Assembly: GCF_024055575.1 (NCBI RefSeq)
Contig: NZ_JAMXOE010000007.1
Coordinates: 1 to 64,000 of the forward strand
Direction: 5' to 3'
Source: Mucilaginibacter flavidus
Lineage (GTDB): Bacteria; Bacteroidota; Bacteroidia; Sphingobacteriales; Sphingobacteriaceae
DNA length: 64,000 bases
The notes under the pieces were generated by a model, which saw only the letters and a list, made by a program, of their open reading frames with translations, did no database searches and had not been told where the DNA came from. Shown here in pieces: positions 34,705 to 44,085 of the stretch (within the stretch, counting starts at the first letter, position 1; each line of letters begins with the position of its first letter). The translations under genes were made by a program, and so were the position numbers.

Positions 34705-36759
34705 ATGCATTTTTTATATCCTGCCTTCCTATTTGCATTGGTAACGCTGGCCATACCCATTCTTATACACCTGTTTAATTTCCGCAGGTATCAGAAAGTA
34801 TATTTTAGCAATGTGCAGTTTTTAAAGGACGTGCAGGAGCAGCAATCGCACCGGCGAAACTTAAAAGAACGGCTCATACTGGCGGCAAGGTTATTGGCTT
34901 TATTGTTCCTGGTGCTGGCATTTGCCCGTCCGTTTATCCCCGGAAAAAACGCAGCCAACGCCGGCAAACAACAGGCCGTAAGTATTTTTGTTGACAATTC
35001 ATACTCTATGCAAACCCTTAACCGCGAGGGCACACTGCTTGATGAGGCCAAACGCCGCGCCAAGGAAATTGCATCGGCCTACAGTATAAACGATAATTTC
35101 CAATTACTTACACAGGATTTTGAGGGCAAGCACCAGCGCCTGCTAAGTCGCGATGAGTTTGATGATGCCGTTGATGCGGTAAAGATCAGTCCGCAAAGCC
35201 GTAGTTTGCAGCAGATAATCAGCAGGCAGCAAAGTCTGCTTGACATGCACCGCGGAGGTATTCGTTCAATTTATATCGTTTCTGATTTCCAGGACAACAT
35301 GGCTGCCGGCCGGCCGGTTAAGGCTGATACAGGAACGCGAATAACGATGGTACAGCTAAAAGCCAGTACCCTGCCAAATGTTGCGGTTGATTCAATTGCT
35401 TTACTTAGCGCGATACACCGTCCCGGCGAAAGCGAAAAGCTGGTAGTGCGCTTGCATAACTATGCCGATAAATCTGCGGAAAAGGTACCTCTTAAACTAG
35501 TGATAAACGGCGAACAAAAGGCTTTGGGCAGTTATACCGTTAAGGCGCGCTCGGTTCAATATGATACTTTAACGTTTTCGGGCCTGAAACCGGGCTGGCA
35601 GCGGGCCGAAATAACCTTGCAGGATAACCCGGTAACTTTTGATAACCAGTTTTATTTCGCCTTTAAAGCCGCGCAGCAAATGCCTGTGTTATTGATTGAC
35701 GGCGGCACGGCCAATCCATATTTAAAAGCTGTATTTGCTGCCGACCCATTTTTTGCCGCCAAACGTGTGCCTGATGGCAATGTTGACTATGCGGCTTTAA
35801 ACACCTACCCATTGATTATTTTAAGCGATGTAGATGCCATTTCAACCGGGCTTTCGCAGCAATTGAAGAGCTATGTGAGCAAGGGTGGCACATTGGTTGT
35901 TTTCCCGTCGGTTAATGCAGATGTTGCCAGCTACCAGTCGTTGCTGCAACCGTTAAACGCCGCTTATCCGCAGAAAATAACTACCGAAGAAACAAAAGTG
36001 ACCGCTATTAACCAGCAAAGCCAGGTTTTTAAAAGCATCTTCGAGAGTTTTCCGCAGAATCCAGATCTGCCGCTGGTAAAAAAATATTACGAGTTAAGCT
36101 CGTCAACCGGCAACCGTGCAGAAACTTTGATGGGCATGCCCGGCAACAAAGTTTTTTGGGCCGGCTACACAAGCGGAAAAGGCAAAGTATTCCTTTCTGC
36201 AGTGCCGCTCAACGAAGATTTCAGCAACCTGCCGCGCCATGCACTGTTTGTGCCGGTGATGTTCAGGATTGCCTTGCTAAGCGGGCATGACCAACCTTTG
36301 TTTTATACCCTCGGCAAAGATGAAAATATTGAAACCCTGCCCATACAAACCAACGAAAAGCAGTTGCTTAAACTGGTAAAAGGCACACAAAGCATTATCC
36401 CCGATACCAAACAGCAGGAGGGAAGCACCCTGGTTTACGTTGCCGACCAATTGCATGAAACTGGAATTTACGATTTGAAAAAGGTTGACAGCACCGTTGC
36501 CGTGCTGGCCTTTAACGATAACAGGAGCGAGTCGGACTTGAGTTATTTGACCAATGCCCAAATGACCATAGCCGTGCCACAGGTTGCCGAAATAATGGAG
36601 AGCGGCAAGGGCTCGTTAAAAGGGAACGTAACTGAAACAAATTTCGGGTTACAATTATGGAAACTTTGTATAATTTTGGCATTAATTTTCCTGGCTGCCG
36701 AAATACTGCTGATTAGGTTTTATAAAACTACCTATCGCAACGTAGAGCAACAGGTTTAA
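34705..36759 (+). CDS. BatA-domain membrane protein (aerotolerance-type)
   Basis: A 684-residue protein starting at ATG 34705 (MHFLYPAFLFALVTLAIPI). The N-terminal BatA domain (PF07584) has two membrane segments and the motif IPILIHLFNFRRYQKVYFSN, then RRNLKERLILAARLLALLFLVLAFARPF. A von Willebrand A-like domain follows (VSIFVDNSYSMQT, ~92), then a DUF4159/GATase-like middle region (LILSDVDAIS, ~370) and a C-terminal membrane helix (about 655-680). Such proteins occur in Bacteroidota next to Bat and MoxR genes or alone. The biochemical role is unclear, perhaps cell-envelope stress. It appears to lead a run of genes up to 39309. Confidence 0.85.
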   Translation: MHFLYPAFLFALVTLAIPILIHLFNFRRYQKVYFSNVQFLKDVQEQQSHRRNLKERLILAARLLALLFLVLAFARPFIPGKNAANAGKQQAVSIFVDNSYSMQTLNREGTLLDEAKRRAKEIASAYSINDNFQLLTQDFEGKHQRLLSRDEFDDAVDAVKISPQSRSLQQIISRQQSLLDMHRGGIRSIYIVSDFQDNMAAGRPVKADTGTRITMVQLKASTLPNVAVDSIALLSAIHRPGESEKLVVRLHNYADKSAEKVPLKLVINGEQKALGSYTVKARSVQYDTLTFSGLKPGWQRAEITLQDNPVTFDNQFYFAFKAAQQMPVLLIDGGTANPYLKAVFAADPFFAAKRVPDGNVDYAALNTYPLIILSDVDAISTGLSQQLKSYVSKGGTLVVFPSVNADVASYQSLLQPLNAAYPQKITTEETKVTAINQQSQVFKSIFESFPQNPDLPLVKKYYELSSSTGNRAETLMGMPGNKVFWAGYTSGKGKVFLSAVPLNEDFSNLPRHALFVPVMFRIALLSGHDQPLFYTLGKDENIETLPIQTNEKQLLKLVKGTQSIIPDTKQQEGSTLVYVADQLHETGIYDLKKVDSTVAVLAFNDNRSESDLSYLTNAQMTIAVPQVAEIMESGKGSLKGNVTETNFGLQLWKLCIILALIFLAAEILLIRFYKTTYRNVEQQV

Positions 36760-36792
36760 ATGGATAAAAAACCCACCATTAAAGCATAATAA

Positions 36793-38046
36793 ATGAATTT
36801 GCTTATTAAGTCCGCTACCGTTATTGACCCAAACTCACCGTTTAACCAAAAGGTTGTTGATATTTTAATTGAGAAAGGGATTATCACCAGGATAGCCCCC
36901 GAACTGGAAGCCGATGCGGAATTAGTTGAAGCAGAAGGATTATTTGTGTCGCCTGGCTTTTTTGATTTGAACTGCAATATCGGCGAACTCGGCCTTGAAA
37001 CAAAGGAAGACTTAAAGACGGGTACCGCTGCCGCCACTGCAGGTGGTTTTACCGGGGTAGCTTTAATGCCAAACACCATACCGCCTGTACATTCAAAAGC
37101 AGAGATAGAGTATTTAATGAACCGGGCAAAAAGAAACCTGGTTGATGTATACCCGCTTGGTGCAATATCACATAAACGCGAAGGCAAAGACCTTGCCGAG
37201 ATGTACGACATGTTTTTGAGCGGCGCCAAGGCATTTACCGATGGTAACCGCCCCGTGCAGGATGCGGGCCTTATGGAGCGAGCTTTACTGTATGCACAGG
37301 GTTTTGATGCGCTGATAATATCGTATCCCGAAGATACTGCCATTGCAGGCAAGGCCAAGGTTAACGAGGGCGAAATAAGCACCATCTTAGGCATGAAAGG
37401 CATCCCGCCGCTGGCCGAAGAACTGATGATAGCGCGCGACCTTTACCTGGCGGAATATACAGGCTCAAGAATACACTTTACAACTATCTCTACCACCCGC
37501 TCGGTTGAACTGATAAGGGAAGCTAAACGCAAAGGCCTTGAAGTTACCTGCGATGTTGCTGCCCATCATTTGGTACTTACCGACGAGGCGCTATTAGGCT
37601 TCGACAGCCTTTACAAGGTTAAACCACCACTGCGTACCCGCGACGATGTAAACGCGTTGTTAAAAGGGCTGAAAGACGGCACCATTGATGCCATAGTATC
37701 GCAACATACACCGCACGAGGTGGAGTTTAAAGATGTTGAGTTTGAGGTAGCCGAATTTGGTATTATTGGCTTGCAAACCGCGTTTGCCCTGGCATTAAAG
37801 GCCGGGTTGGACATCGAACTTATTATCGAAAAACTCGCTATAGCCCCGCGTGAGATATTAAACGTCGAAATACCTTCCATAGCCGAAGGAAATGACGCCA
37901 ACCTGGTGCTGTTTGACCTGGGTGAAGAATGGGAATACACTAAAGCTAATAATAAATCAAAATCATATAACTCGCCGTACATAGGGCAGAACTTAAAAGG
38001 TAAAGTGTTGTTAACCACCAATAACAATCACTTTTATAAACAATAA
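36793..38046 (+). CDS. Degenerate dihydroorotase-like protein (PyrC'-type)
   Basis: A 417-residue amidohydrolase-superfamily protein with the dihydroorotase layout, but key residues are changed. The metal motif DxHxHxR is D58-L-N60-C-N62-I-G64, so both His and the substrate Arg are lost. The usual HxED block is SYPEDTAI, the HxxHxS strand is HFTTISTTRS, and the catalytic DHAPH region is QHTPHE. Proteins with this pattern (PyrC' of pseudomonads) are known to be inactive and to act as structural partners of aspartate transcarbamoylase. That role here is inferred. It starts 33 bases after the BatA-type gene and ends 4 bases before the next gene. Confidence 0.82.
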   Translation: MNLLIKSATVIDPNSPFNQKVVDILIEKGIITRIAPELEADAELVEAEGLFVSPGFFDLNCNIGELGLETKEDLKTGTAAATAGGFTGVALMPNTIPPVHSKAEIEYLMNRAKRNLVDVYPLGAISHKREGKDLAEMYDMFLSGAKAFTDGNRPVQDAGLMERALLYAQGFDALIISYPEDTAIAGKAKVNEGEISTILGMKGIPPLAEELMIARDLYLAEYTGSRIHFTTISTTRSVELIREAKRKGLEVTCDVAAHHLVLTDEALLGFDSLYKVKPPLRTRDDVNALLKGLKDGTIDAIVSQHTPHEVEFKDVEFEVAEFGIIGLQTAFALALKAGLDIELIIEKLAIAPREILNVEIPSIAEGNDANLVLFDLGEEWEYTKANNKSKSYNSPYIGQNLKGKVLLTTNNNHFYKQ

Positions 38047-38050
38047 AAAC

Positions 38051-38719
38051 ATGATAGACTCAAAAGTAGAATCAGCCATTGAGGCCGCCTTAACGGCTTT
38101 TTCGAAATATAGTAGCTTTGACGCTACACCTTTTTCCAGTGTGATCGACGAGGTTTTCGACTCGGAAGAAGATTTCATGAGCAAGGTTGCATTGCTCGAC
38201 GAGGTGTTCGATGATTTTCCGCAATTGGAAGTATTGCGCGAGGTATTTTTTGATTTGCTGCTGGTTAATTTTTTCAGCGCTGATGTTAAAAAACTGGAAG
38301 AAGATTACCTTGATACCCCAGAGTGGGAAGCCATTGAAGAGGAAACCCTTGACCGTGGTACCGAGCTATTAAACCTGCTGCTTTACTTGAATGAATGTGA
38401 GGACGAAGATATTGAGCCGGGACTGGAAGACTACTTAAAAGAATTTTTACTGGTTGATGAAGACGAGTTCCAGGACGAATACCGCATTTATGAACCGGTT
38501 ATAGCCCACCAGGTGCTGATGGAAAGCCCGGTTGCCGAGATAACAAAAGTAGCTAATAAACTACCGGATGATTCGGAATTGAAAGAACTGTTTTACCCTA
38601 TAATGTGCTTTTTCCACAATACAGAGCCAACCGAAGAAGCAAAAAATAGCATAGCCGCCAATGCGATTGAAGTGGAGTTTGATATGGCTGTTTTAGAGAT
38701 ACTTATCAGCTTTAAATAG
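38051..38719 (+). CDS. Acidic protein of unknown function
   Basis: A 222-residue, strongly acidic protein (many Glu/Asp runs such as DEVFDSEEDF and ECEDEDIEPGLEDY), predicted all-helical and soluble, with no signal peptide. No family was recognised. The start is 4 bases after the degenerate dihydroorotase gene, so translation is probably coupled and the two may work together. It has only two Cys and no catalytic motif that I can recognise. Confidence 0.75.
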   Translation: MIDSKVESAIEAALTAFSKYSSFDATPFSSVIDEVFDSEEDFMSKVALLDEVFDDFPQLEVLREVFFDLLLVNFFSADVKKLEEDYLDTPEWEAIEEETLDRGTELLNLLLYLNECEDEDIEPGLEDYLKEFLLVDEDEFQDEYRIYEPVIAHQVLMESPVAEITKVANKLPDDSELKELFYPIMCFFHNTEPTEEAKNSIAANAIEVEFDMAVLEILISFK

Positions 38720-38730
38720 TTCAGAAATTG

Positions 38731-39309
38731 ATGAGTAATATTGGACAAACTATAAGAATAAATGGCTTAAAAAGCGGTCTTGTTTTGGGGCTGATTATAA
38801 CCGCGCTATACATATTTTATTTTTACTTTTTAGTTGACATTGCCGAGTCTGCGATAACGTTAGCAATGGGCCAGGTGGCTTTTTCGTATATGTTACCATT
38901 CTTTGCTATCACATATTTATGTTTTTGGTTTAGGGAAAAAATTGGCGGCTTTTGGAGTTTTAGACAAGCGACTACCGGTATTTTTATAATGTTTCTTTCG
39001 GCATATGCAGTCTATCTTTTAGGGTTCGGTTTGGTATTTAGTAAATTTATTGAGCCCAATAACGTACAAAAAACGGAGGCAGCCACAGTACATAAGAAAA
39101 TTGAAATATTAAAAAAGAATGGAACAGATCCCAAAGTGATACAAGGCGTAATTGCTGATTTAAAGAAAGATTTTGCCGGTAAAGAAAATACTTCGGTAAT
39201 TAAGTCAATCCAGGGAATAATTGAATACATAATCTTAATATTCGTTTTAGCCCTAATATTTGCAGCCTTGTTTAAGCGGGACCCACCCGGAATGGCTTCC
39301 AACGTATAA
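38731..39309 (+). CDS. DUF4199 membrane protein
   Basis: A 192-residue protein; I take ATG 38731 rather than the preceding TTG. It has four hydrophobic segments (about 13-31, 43-60, 75-97 and 155-175) with the DUF4199 motif FWSFRQATTGIFIMFLSAY and a soluble loop LKKNGTDPKVIQGVIADLKKD between helices 3 and 4. DUF4199 proteins are common in Bacteroidota and uncharacterised. It begins 11 bases after the acidic protein gene. Confidence 0.83.
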   Translation: MSNIGQTIRINGLKSGLVLGLIITALYIFYFYFLVDIAESAITLAMGQVAFSYMLPFFAITYLCFWFREKIGGFWSFRQATTGIFIMFLSAYAVYLLGFGLVFSKFIEPNNVQKTEAATVHKKIEILKKNGTDPKVIQGVIADLKKDFAGKENTSVIKSIQGIIEYIILIFVLALIFAALFKRDPPGMASNV

Positions 39310-39321
39310 CTTATTGCAGAA

Positions 39322-39351
39322 AAGTAAGATCTACCCGATCTTGCTTTTTTT
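39322..39351 (+). terminator. Terminator after the first DUF4199 gene
   Basis: AAGTAAGATC and GATCTTGCTT pair (one mismatch) around a 5-base loop, followed by six T. It probably ends the BatA-to-DUF4199 unit. Confidence 0.8.
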
Positions 39352-39414
39352 ATTCCCTAAACTTTTAAATCAAAATTATTTATTACATTTAAGAAAACTT
39401 AAAACCAAATAACA

Positions 39415-39968
39415 ATGGAAAATGTCGCTCCCTCACCGAGTAGTGTCGCCATCAAATGGGCACTCATCGGTTTCTTCGTTTCAATAGTGATTACTTACGC
39501 ATTCCAGCTTTTGAATGTAGATGTTAATTCACCGGTAAAATATATAAGCTACGTTTTTTTCATAGCTTTCTTACTACTAGGCCAAAAGGAGTTTAAGGAC
39601 AAGCTTGGCGCTTCGTAACCTTTGGTCAGGCTTTTCTCGAGGGCTTTTTATTCTCGGTTTTCTATGGCATAATGGTAGCTATCTTCACGTACATTTACTT
39701 CACTATGTTAAGCCCTGCGGTTTGGGACCAGGCAATGAATGCCGCTCAAAAGAACCTGGAGGCGAAAGGCACTTTGTCATCCGATCAAATTGAGTCTGCT
39801 ATGAACATCAGCAGAAAATACGGAATATTGATAGCGGTAGTTGGTGTGGCCATAGGAACTCCAATTATGGGTGCGATAATTGCATTAATAGGGGCAGCCA
39901 TCTTTAAAAAGGAGCGCTCTCCGCTGGATATGGTGCAGGATAGTAATTATTCAGACCCGGCAGTTTAA
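39415..39968 (+). pseudogene. Second DUF4199 gene, broken by a one-base frameshift
   Basis: The frame from ATG 39415 ends at TAA 39616-39618 after 67 codons (KEFKDKLGAS). From about 39603 the next frame gives RFVTFGQAFLEGFLFSVFYGIMVAIFTYIYF...SAVWDQ and ends at 39968. The joined sequence KDKLGG-FVTFGQAF matches the DUF4199 motif (compare GGFWSFRQATTGIF in the preceding gene). Loss of one G within GGCGGCTTCG near 39607-39611 explains the shift. Restored length is about 184 residues with four membrane segments. It could be a true pseudogene, a polymorphic shift or an assembly error. Confidence 0.8.
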
Positions 39969-39983
39969 GCCGGAACTATCAAT

Positions 39984-40024
39984 AACAAAACAGGCCGCTT
40001 CTATTTGAAGCGGCCTGTTTTGTT
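39984..40024. terminator. Strong bidirectional terminator
   Basis: A perfect 18-bp stem, AACAAAACAGGCCGCTTC with its reverse complement, around the loop TATTT. It separates the convergent DUF4199 pseudogene and rseP. Confidence 0.93.
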
Positions 40025-40042
40025 TACTATCAGTTTGAAAAT

Positions 40043-41380
40043 TTATTTCTTCATTACCTGCCGCACAATATCGTTGCCAAACACAAATACCATTAGTGTT
40101 ATCAATAATACGAAACCTACTATCTGGGCACGCTCCAAAAACTTATCGCTTAGTGGTTTTCCCTTTATCATTTCAATTACCAGGAACACCGCGTGGCCAC
40201 CGTCGAGTGCAGGTATTGGCAATAGGTTGGTTAACGCCAGTACCATCGATAAAAAGCCTACCAGGCTCCAGAAACGGATCCAGTCCAAATGACCGCCAAA
40301 CATGGTTGCGATTGCTACAGGGCCGCTAACAGCTTTGTTTAACTTAACTTCGCCCTTAATCATTTTGCCAATACCTTTTGCGTTATCGGTAAATGTTCCC
40401 CAGGCTTTGGTAGCGCCAACCGGGAATGAACCAAAAAAGCCATAAGTCAGCCTGTCTTTTTTTGGAAGATCGGGATTTGGCGAAAAGCCCAATATCCCAT
40501 CTTTATCTATGTGGGCAATTTTATGCTGCAAACTATCGCCATGTTTTATGGTAACCTGCACCTGTTTGTTTTTGAATTGCTGCAACTGCGCATGCAATTC
40601 ATCAAAATAGGTGATTTTAACAGCGTTGATAGCCAATATGCTATCGCCCTTAACTATGCCCGCTTTTGCGGCGCCTGTTTTTGGGGAAACTGAATCGACG
40701 GAAAATTTAAATCGCGGGTCCCTGCTTATAAAATCTTCTATAGTGGAGTTAACGTCGCCAAGGTCATTGATTAAATTGCCGGGCACTTTAACATGAAGTG
40801 TTTGCCCGTTTCGTAGCACTGTTAAATCGGTATTGCCTAATATTACTTTTGTGCTGGTAAGCTCTTCAAAACGTATAACCTTTTGACCATTTATTGCAAT
40901 AATGTTATCACCAGGCTGCAGACCTATTTTCATGCCTAGTTTGCCGGGAAGAATACCGTATTTAAGTGCAGCGTTTGGTGTATAGGTTTCGCCGTATTTA
41001 ATGGTTAAAATCCAAAATATAAATATGCCTAATACAATATTTACAAATATACCGCCAAGCATTACAATAAGGCGCTGCCAGGCTGGTTTCGAGCGGAACT
41101 CCCAAGGCTGCGGCGGACCAGCTAGTTGCTCGGTATCCATCGATTCATCAATCATGCCGGCAATTTTTACGTAGCCGCCCAGTGGCAGCCATCCAATGCC
41201 GTACTCAACACCTTTGTAGTTAAATTTAAAAAGACTAAAGCCCCACGCATCAAAAAACAGGTAGAACTTATCTACCTTAATGCCGAAGGCCCTGGCGGCC
41301 AGGAAATGGCCAAGTTCGTGCAGAATTACTAAAATAGAAAGGCCCAGTATAAGCTGGCCCACCATAATCACTATACTCAT
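40043..41380 (-). CDS. rseP: Site-2 intramembrane protease RseP
   Basis: A 445-residue zinc metalloprotease of family M50. The active-site HELGHFLAARAFGIKV lies at residues 21-36 in the first membrane helix. Two PDZ domains follow in the periplasmic part (about 115-300, with GDNIIAINGQKV and GDSILAINAVKI). The third zinc ligand is in NLLPIPALDGGHAVF (~385), in the penultimate membrane segment. It cuts anti-sigma factors and signal-peptide remnants within the membrane. It is the last gene of the minus-strand run and lies 12 bases after dxr, an arrangement common in many bacteria. Confidence 0.95.
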   Translation of the reverse strand: MSIVIMVGQLILGLSILVILHELGHFLAARAFGIKVDKFYLFFDAWGFSLFKFNYKGVEYGIGWLPLGGYVKIAGMIDESMDTEQLAGPPQPWEFRSKPAWQRLIVMLGGIFVNIVLGIFIFWILTIKYGETYTPNAALKYGILPGKLGMKIGLQPGDNIIAINGQKVIRFEELTSTKVILGNTDLTVLRNGQTLHVKVPGNLINDLGDVNSTIEDFISRDPRFKFSVDSVSPKTGAAKAGIVKGDSILAINAVKITYFDELHAQLQQFKNKQVQVTIKHGDSLQHKIAHIDKDGILGFSPNPDLPKKDRLTYGFFGSFPVGATKAWGTFTDNAKGIGKMIKGEVKLNKAVSGPVAIATMFGGHLDWIRFWSLVGFLSMVLALTNLLPIPALDGGHAVFLVIEMIKGKPLSDKFLERAQIVGFVLLITLMVFVFGNDIVRQVMKK

Positions 41381-41392
41381 TTATATATTATA

Positions 41393-42577
41393 TTAAAATT
41401 GTAATGCTTTTAACGGCATTTGATGTATTAAATTTTGCGCAAAGATGCGTGTTTCTTTATCAGTATTCAAATAGTCGTCCAAAACAGGACTCTTAATAAA
41501 GGCAATATGTTGCATGCATTGTTCAATAACACTGCTCATGGCTAAAAAGCCTATACTTTTGCTTAAAAAACCAGCCACTGCAATTTCATTTGCAGCGTTA
41601 ATTATACAAGGCATATTGCCGCCTTGTTTTAAGGCCTCGAACGCCAAAGCTAAATTACGGAAGGTAACCATGTCTGGTTTTTCGAACGTAAGGTTAGGGT
41701 AGTTGGTAAAATCGAACCGTTTGAAATCGTTTTTCACCCGGCCCGGGTAGGTAAGGGCATATTGTATAGGTAACTTCATATCCGGCAAACCCATTTGCGC
41801 TTTTATGGAGCCATCCTGGAACTGCACCATTGAGTGAATGACTGATTGCGGGTGTACGACGACATCAATCTGTTCGGCCTCCAAGTCAAAAAGCCATTTA
41901 GCCTCTATAACTTCCAGCCCTTTGTTCATTAATGAGGCCGAGTCGATAGTGATTTTGGCACCCATAACCCAGTTTGGGTGCTTAAGCGCATCCTCGCGGG
42001 TAACATTCTCTAAAAAAGCTAACGATTTATTCCTGAACGGGCCGCCTGAGGCAGTTAGTATTATCTTTTCTATCCTGTTGTTTTCTTCACCTGCAAGGCA
42101 TTGGAATATCGCTGAGTGTTCCGAATCGACGGGTAAGATTTTAACTTTATGCTTCTTTGCGAGGGAGGTTATTAATTCGCCGGCAACCACCAATGTTTCT
42201 TTATTTGCTAACGCGATGTCTTTGCCAGCTTTAATGGCGGCTATTGTAGGTTCAAGCCCGGCAAAGCCCACCATGGCCGTTAGCACAATATCTATTTTTT
42301 TGTGGGTAACCGTTTCAATAATTGCTTCAGCACCGGCTAATACCTTAACATCAGTTTTGGCAAGTGCATCCTTTACGTATTGGTATTTACTTTTATCGCA
42401 AATAACCACGTACTGTGGATCGAATTGCAAGGCCTGGGCGATAAGTAAATCAGCGTTGCTTTGGGCCGTCAAGAGATAGGCCTGAAAAAGTTCAGGGTTA
42501 TTGCCGATAACCTCGAGAGATTGTGTCCCGATACTGCCCGTGGAGCCTAATATCGCTATGTTTTTTTTGTTACTCAA
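41393..42577 (-). CDS. dxr: 1-deoxy-D-xylulose 5-phosphate reductoisomerase
   Basis: A 394-residue DXR. The NADPH-binding ILGSTGSIGTQSLEVI lies at 9-24, the metal-binding acidic cluster in LPVDSEHSAIFQCL (~150-163) and LTASGGPFRNKSL (~180-192), and the C-terminal NAANEIAVAGFL (~338). It turns DXP into MEP, the first committed step of the non-mevalonate isoprenoid pathway. Undecaprenyl phosphate made from this pathway would support the envelope glycosyltransferases of the same gene run. Confidence 0.96.
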   Translation of the reverse strand: MSNKKNIAILGSTGSIGTQSLEVIGNNPELFQAYLLTAQSNADLLIAQALQFDPQYVVICDKSKYQYVKDALAKTDVKVLAGAEAIIETVTHKKIDIVLTAMVGFAGLEPTIAAIKAGKDIALANKETLVVAGELITSLAKKHKVKILPVDSEHSAIFQCLAGEENNRIEKIILTASGGPFRNKSLAFLENVTREDALKHPNWVMGAKITIDSASLMNKGLEVIEAKWLFDLEAEQIDVVVHPQSVIHSMVQFQDGSIKAQMGLPDMKLPIQYALTYPGRVKNDFKRFDFTNYPNLTFEKPDMVTFRNLALAFEALKQGGNMPCIINAANEIAVAGFLSKSIGFLAMSSVIEQCMQHIAFIKSPVLDDYLNTDKETRIFAQNLIHQMPLKALQF

Positions 42578-42579
42578 TC

Positions 42580-44082
42580 CTATAAATTTATGTAAGCGCG
42601 CAACTCATCCGCAATCTTCCTGTCATTCGAGAGTCGCGGCACTTTATTCTGTCCTCCCAGTTTCCCCTGGCTGCGCATATAGTTTATAAAGGTATCTTTT
42701 TTTACGCTTTGGATTACCAGGGGGCGCAAAATGTTACCGGTAATCAGGTCGAAATAGTAAATATTTTTTTTCTGTAAGGCTTTATCAACTTCAATAGCAA
42801 ATGCTGCCATATCTGCCGGGGCCTTGCCAAACTCTATAAACCATTCGTGGTAAGGCAATTGACCAGCCGGCGGGTTCACTTCCGGGGCCACGGTGAACTC
42901 TATTACATCAACACCCTGCTGGTTTGCAACGCTCATCAATGCCTGCTCCACTTCTTCGCCAATAACATGTTCGCCGAAAGCGGATATGTAATGTTTGATA
43001 CGCCCGGTAACCACGATTTTGTAAGGGTTTTTGGATACGAATTTAACAGTATCACCTAAGCTATAACCCCATAAACCGGCGCTTGTGTTTAGTATTAGGA
43101 CATAGTTTCTGTCAAGCTCCACGTCTGCAAGGCTAATACGGGTTGGATTCTCGTTGAAGTATTCGTCAGTCGGGATAAACTCATAAAATATACCGGAATC
43201 GACCATCAGCAACAACCCTTTTTCTTTTTGCGAATCCTGGAAAGCTATAAATCCCTCGGAGGCAGGGTAGGTCTCGATCGAGTCTATTTTAAACCCGATG
43301 CTTTCTTCCATTCGTGCGCGGTAAGGTTCGTAATTAACGCCGCCATGCACAAACAACTTAAAATTTGGGAAAATGTCCTTTATTTTTTTACCTCCCGATA
43401 CAGCCGACAACCTGTCGAAATACATCTGGCACCATGGTGGTATACCGGATATCAGGCGCATGTCCTGGTTTTTTGTTTCTTCAACAATAGCATCAACCTT
43501 TTGCTCCCAATCATCAATGCAATTGGTATCATAGCTCGGCATCCTGTTTTTTTGCAGGTAGCCGGGAACGTGGTGCGCTACTATGCCCGATAACCTGCCG
43601 GTTGGTATACCGGCCTTAACATCAAGCACCGGGCTGCCTTGCAGAAATATTAGTTTCCCGTCAACAAAATCTGCATTGCCGGTTTCATGAATATAGCTTA
43701 AAAGCGCATTACGGGCAGCTTTTATATGCTCGGGCATGCTTTCTTTCGAGATAGGGATATATTTTACGCCCGATGTAGTGCCTGAAGTTTTTGAAAGATA
43801 AGCCGGTTTACCCGGCCATAAAACATTTTCTTCGCCTTTGGTTACCCTTTCGATATAGGGGCGTAGCTGTTCATAGTCCCTGATCGGGACGTTTTTTTTA
43901 AAATTATCGTAGCTATTGATTTGGCTGAAGTGATGATCTGCACCGAAAGCGGTGCTTTTGGCTTTGGCAATAAGTTGTTGAAAAGTTTTTTGCTGCAGGG
44001 CGACCGCATTTTGGCGGAGTTTGTTTAACCGGCTGTTTACTATAGCGGCAAAAGGTTTGCTTAGTGCTGCCTTTAATCCCAT
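42580..44082 (-). CDS. GH3-family acyl-adenylating enzyme
   Basis: A 500-residue member of the GH3 (auxin-responsive promoter) family, PF03321. The ATP-binding loop is KTSGTTSGVKYIPI (~93-106), with ETYPASEGFIAFQ (~266-278), a conserved LWGYSLGDTVKF (~338) and VVTGRIKHYISAFGEHV (~357-373, hinge). Plant GH3 proteins conjugate acyl acids to amino acids. The bacterial members are common in Bacteroidota but unassigned. The gene ends 2 bases before dxr begins and follows the membrane protein by 3 bases, so it is in the operon. Confidence 0.88.
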   Translation of the reverse strand: MGLKAALSKPFAAIVNSRLNKLRQNAVALQQKTFQQLIAKAKSTAFGADHHFSQINSYDNFKKNVPIRDYEQLRPYIERVTKGEENVLWPGKPAYLSKTSGTTSGVKYIPISKESMPEHIKAARNALLSYIHETGNADFVDGKLIFLQGSPVLDVKAGIPTGRLSGIVAHHVPGYLQKNRMPSYDTNCIDDWEQKVDAIVEETKNQDMRLISGIPPWCQMYFDRLSAVSGGKKIKDIFPNFKLFVHGGVNYEPYRARMEESIGFKIDSIETYPASEGFIAFQDSQKEKGLLLMVDSGIFYEFIPTDEYFNENPTRISLADVELDRNYVLILNTSAGLWGYSLGDTVKFVSKNPYKIVVTGRIKHYISAFGEHVIGEEVEQALMSVANQQGVDVIEFTVAPEVNPPAGQLPYHEWFIEFGKAPADMAAFAIEVDKALQKKNIYYFDLITGNILRPLVIQSVKKDTFINYMRSQGKLGGQNKVPRLSNDRKIADELRAYINL

Positions 44083-44085
44083 AAA

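Noticed and set aside
41838-42479. A 213-codon frame opposite dxr
   Set aside because: Ser/Thr-rich antisense shadow of a strongly conserved gene.
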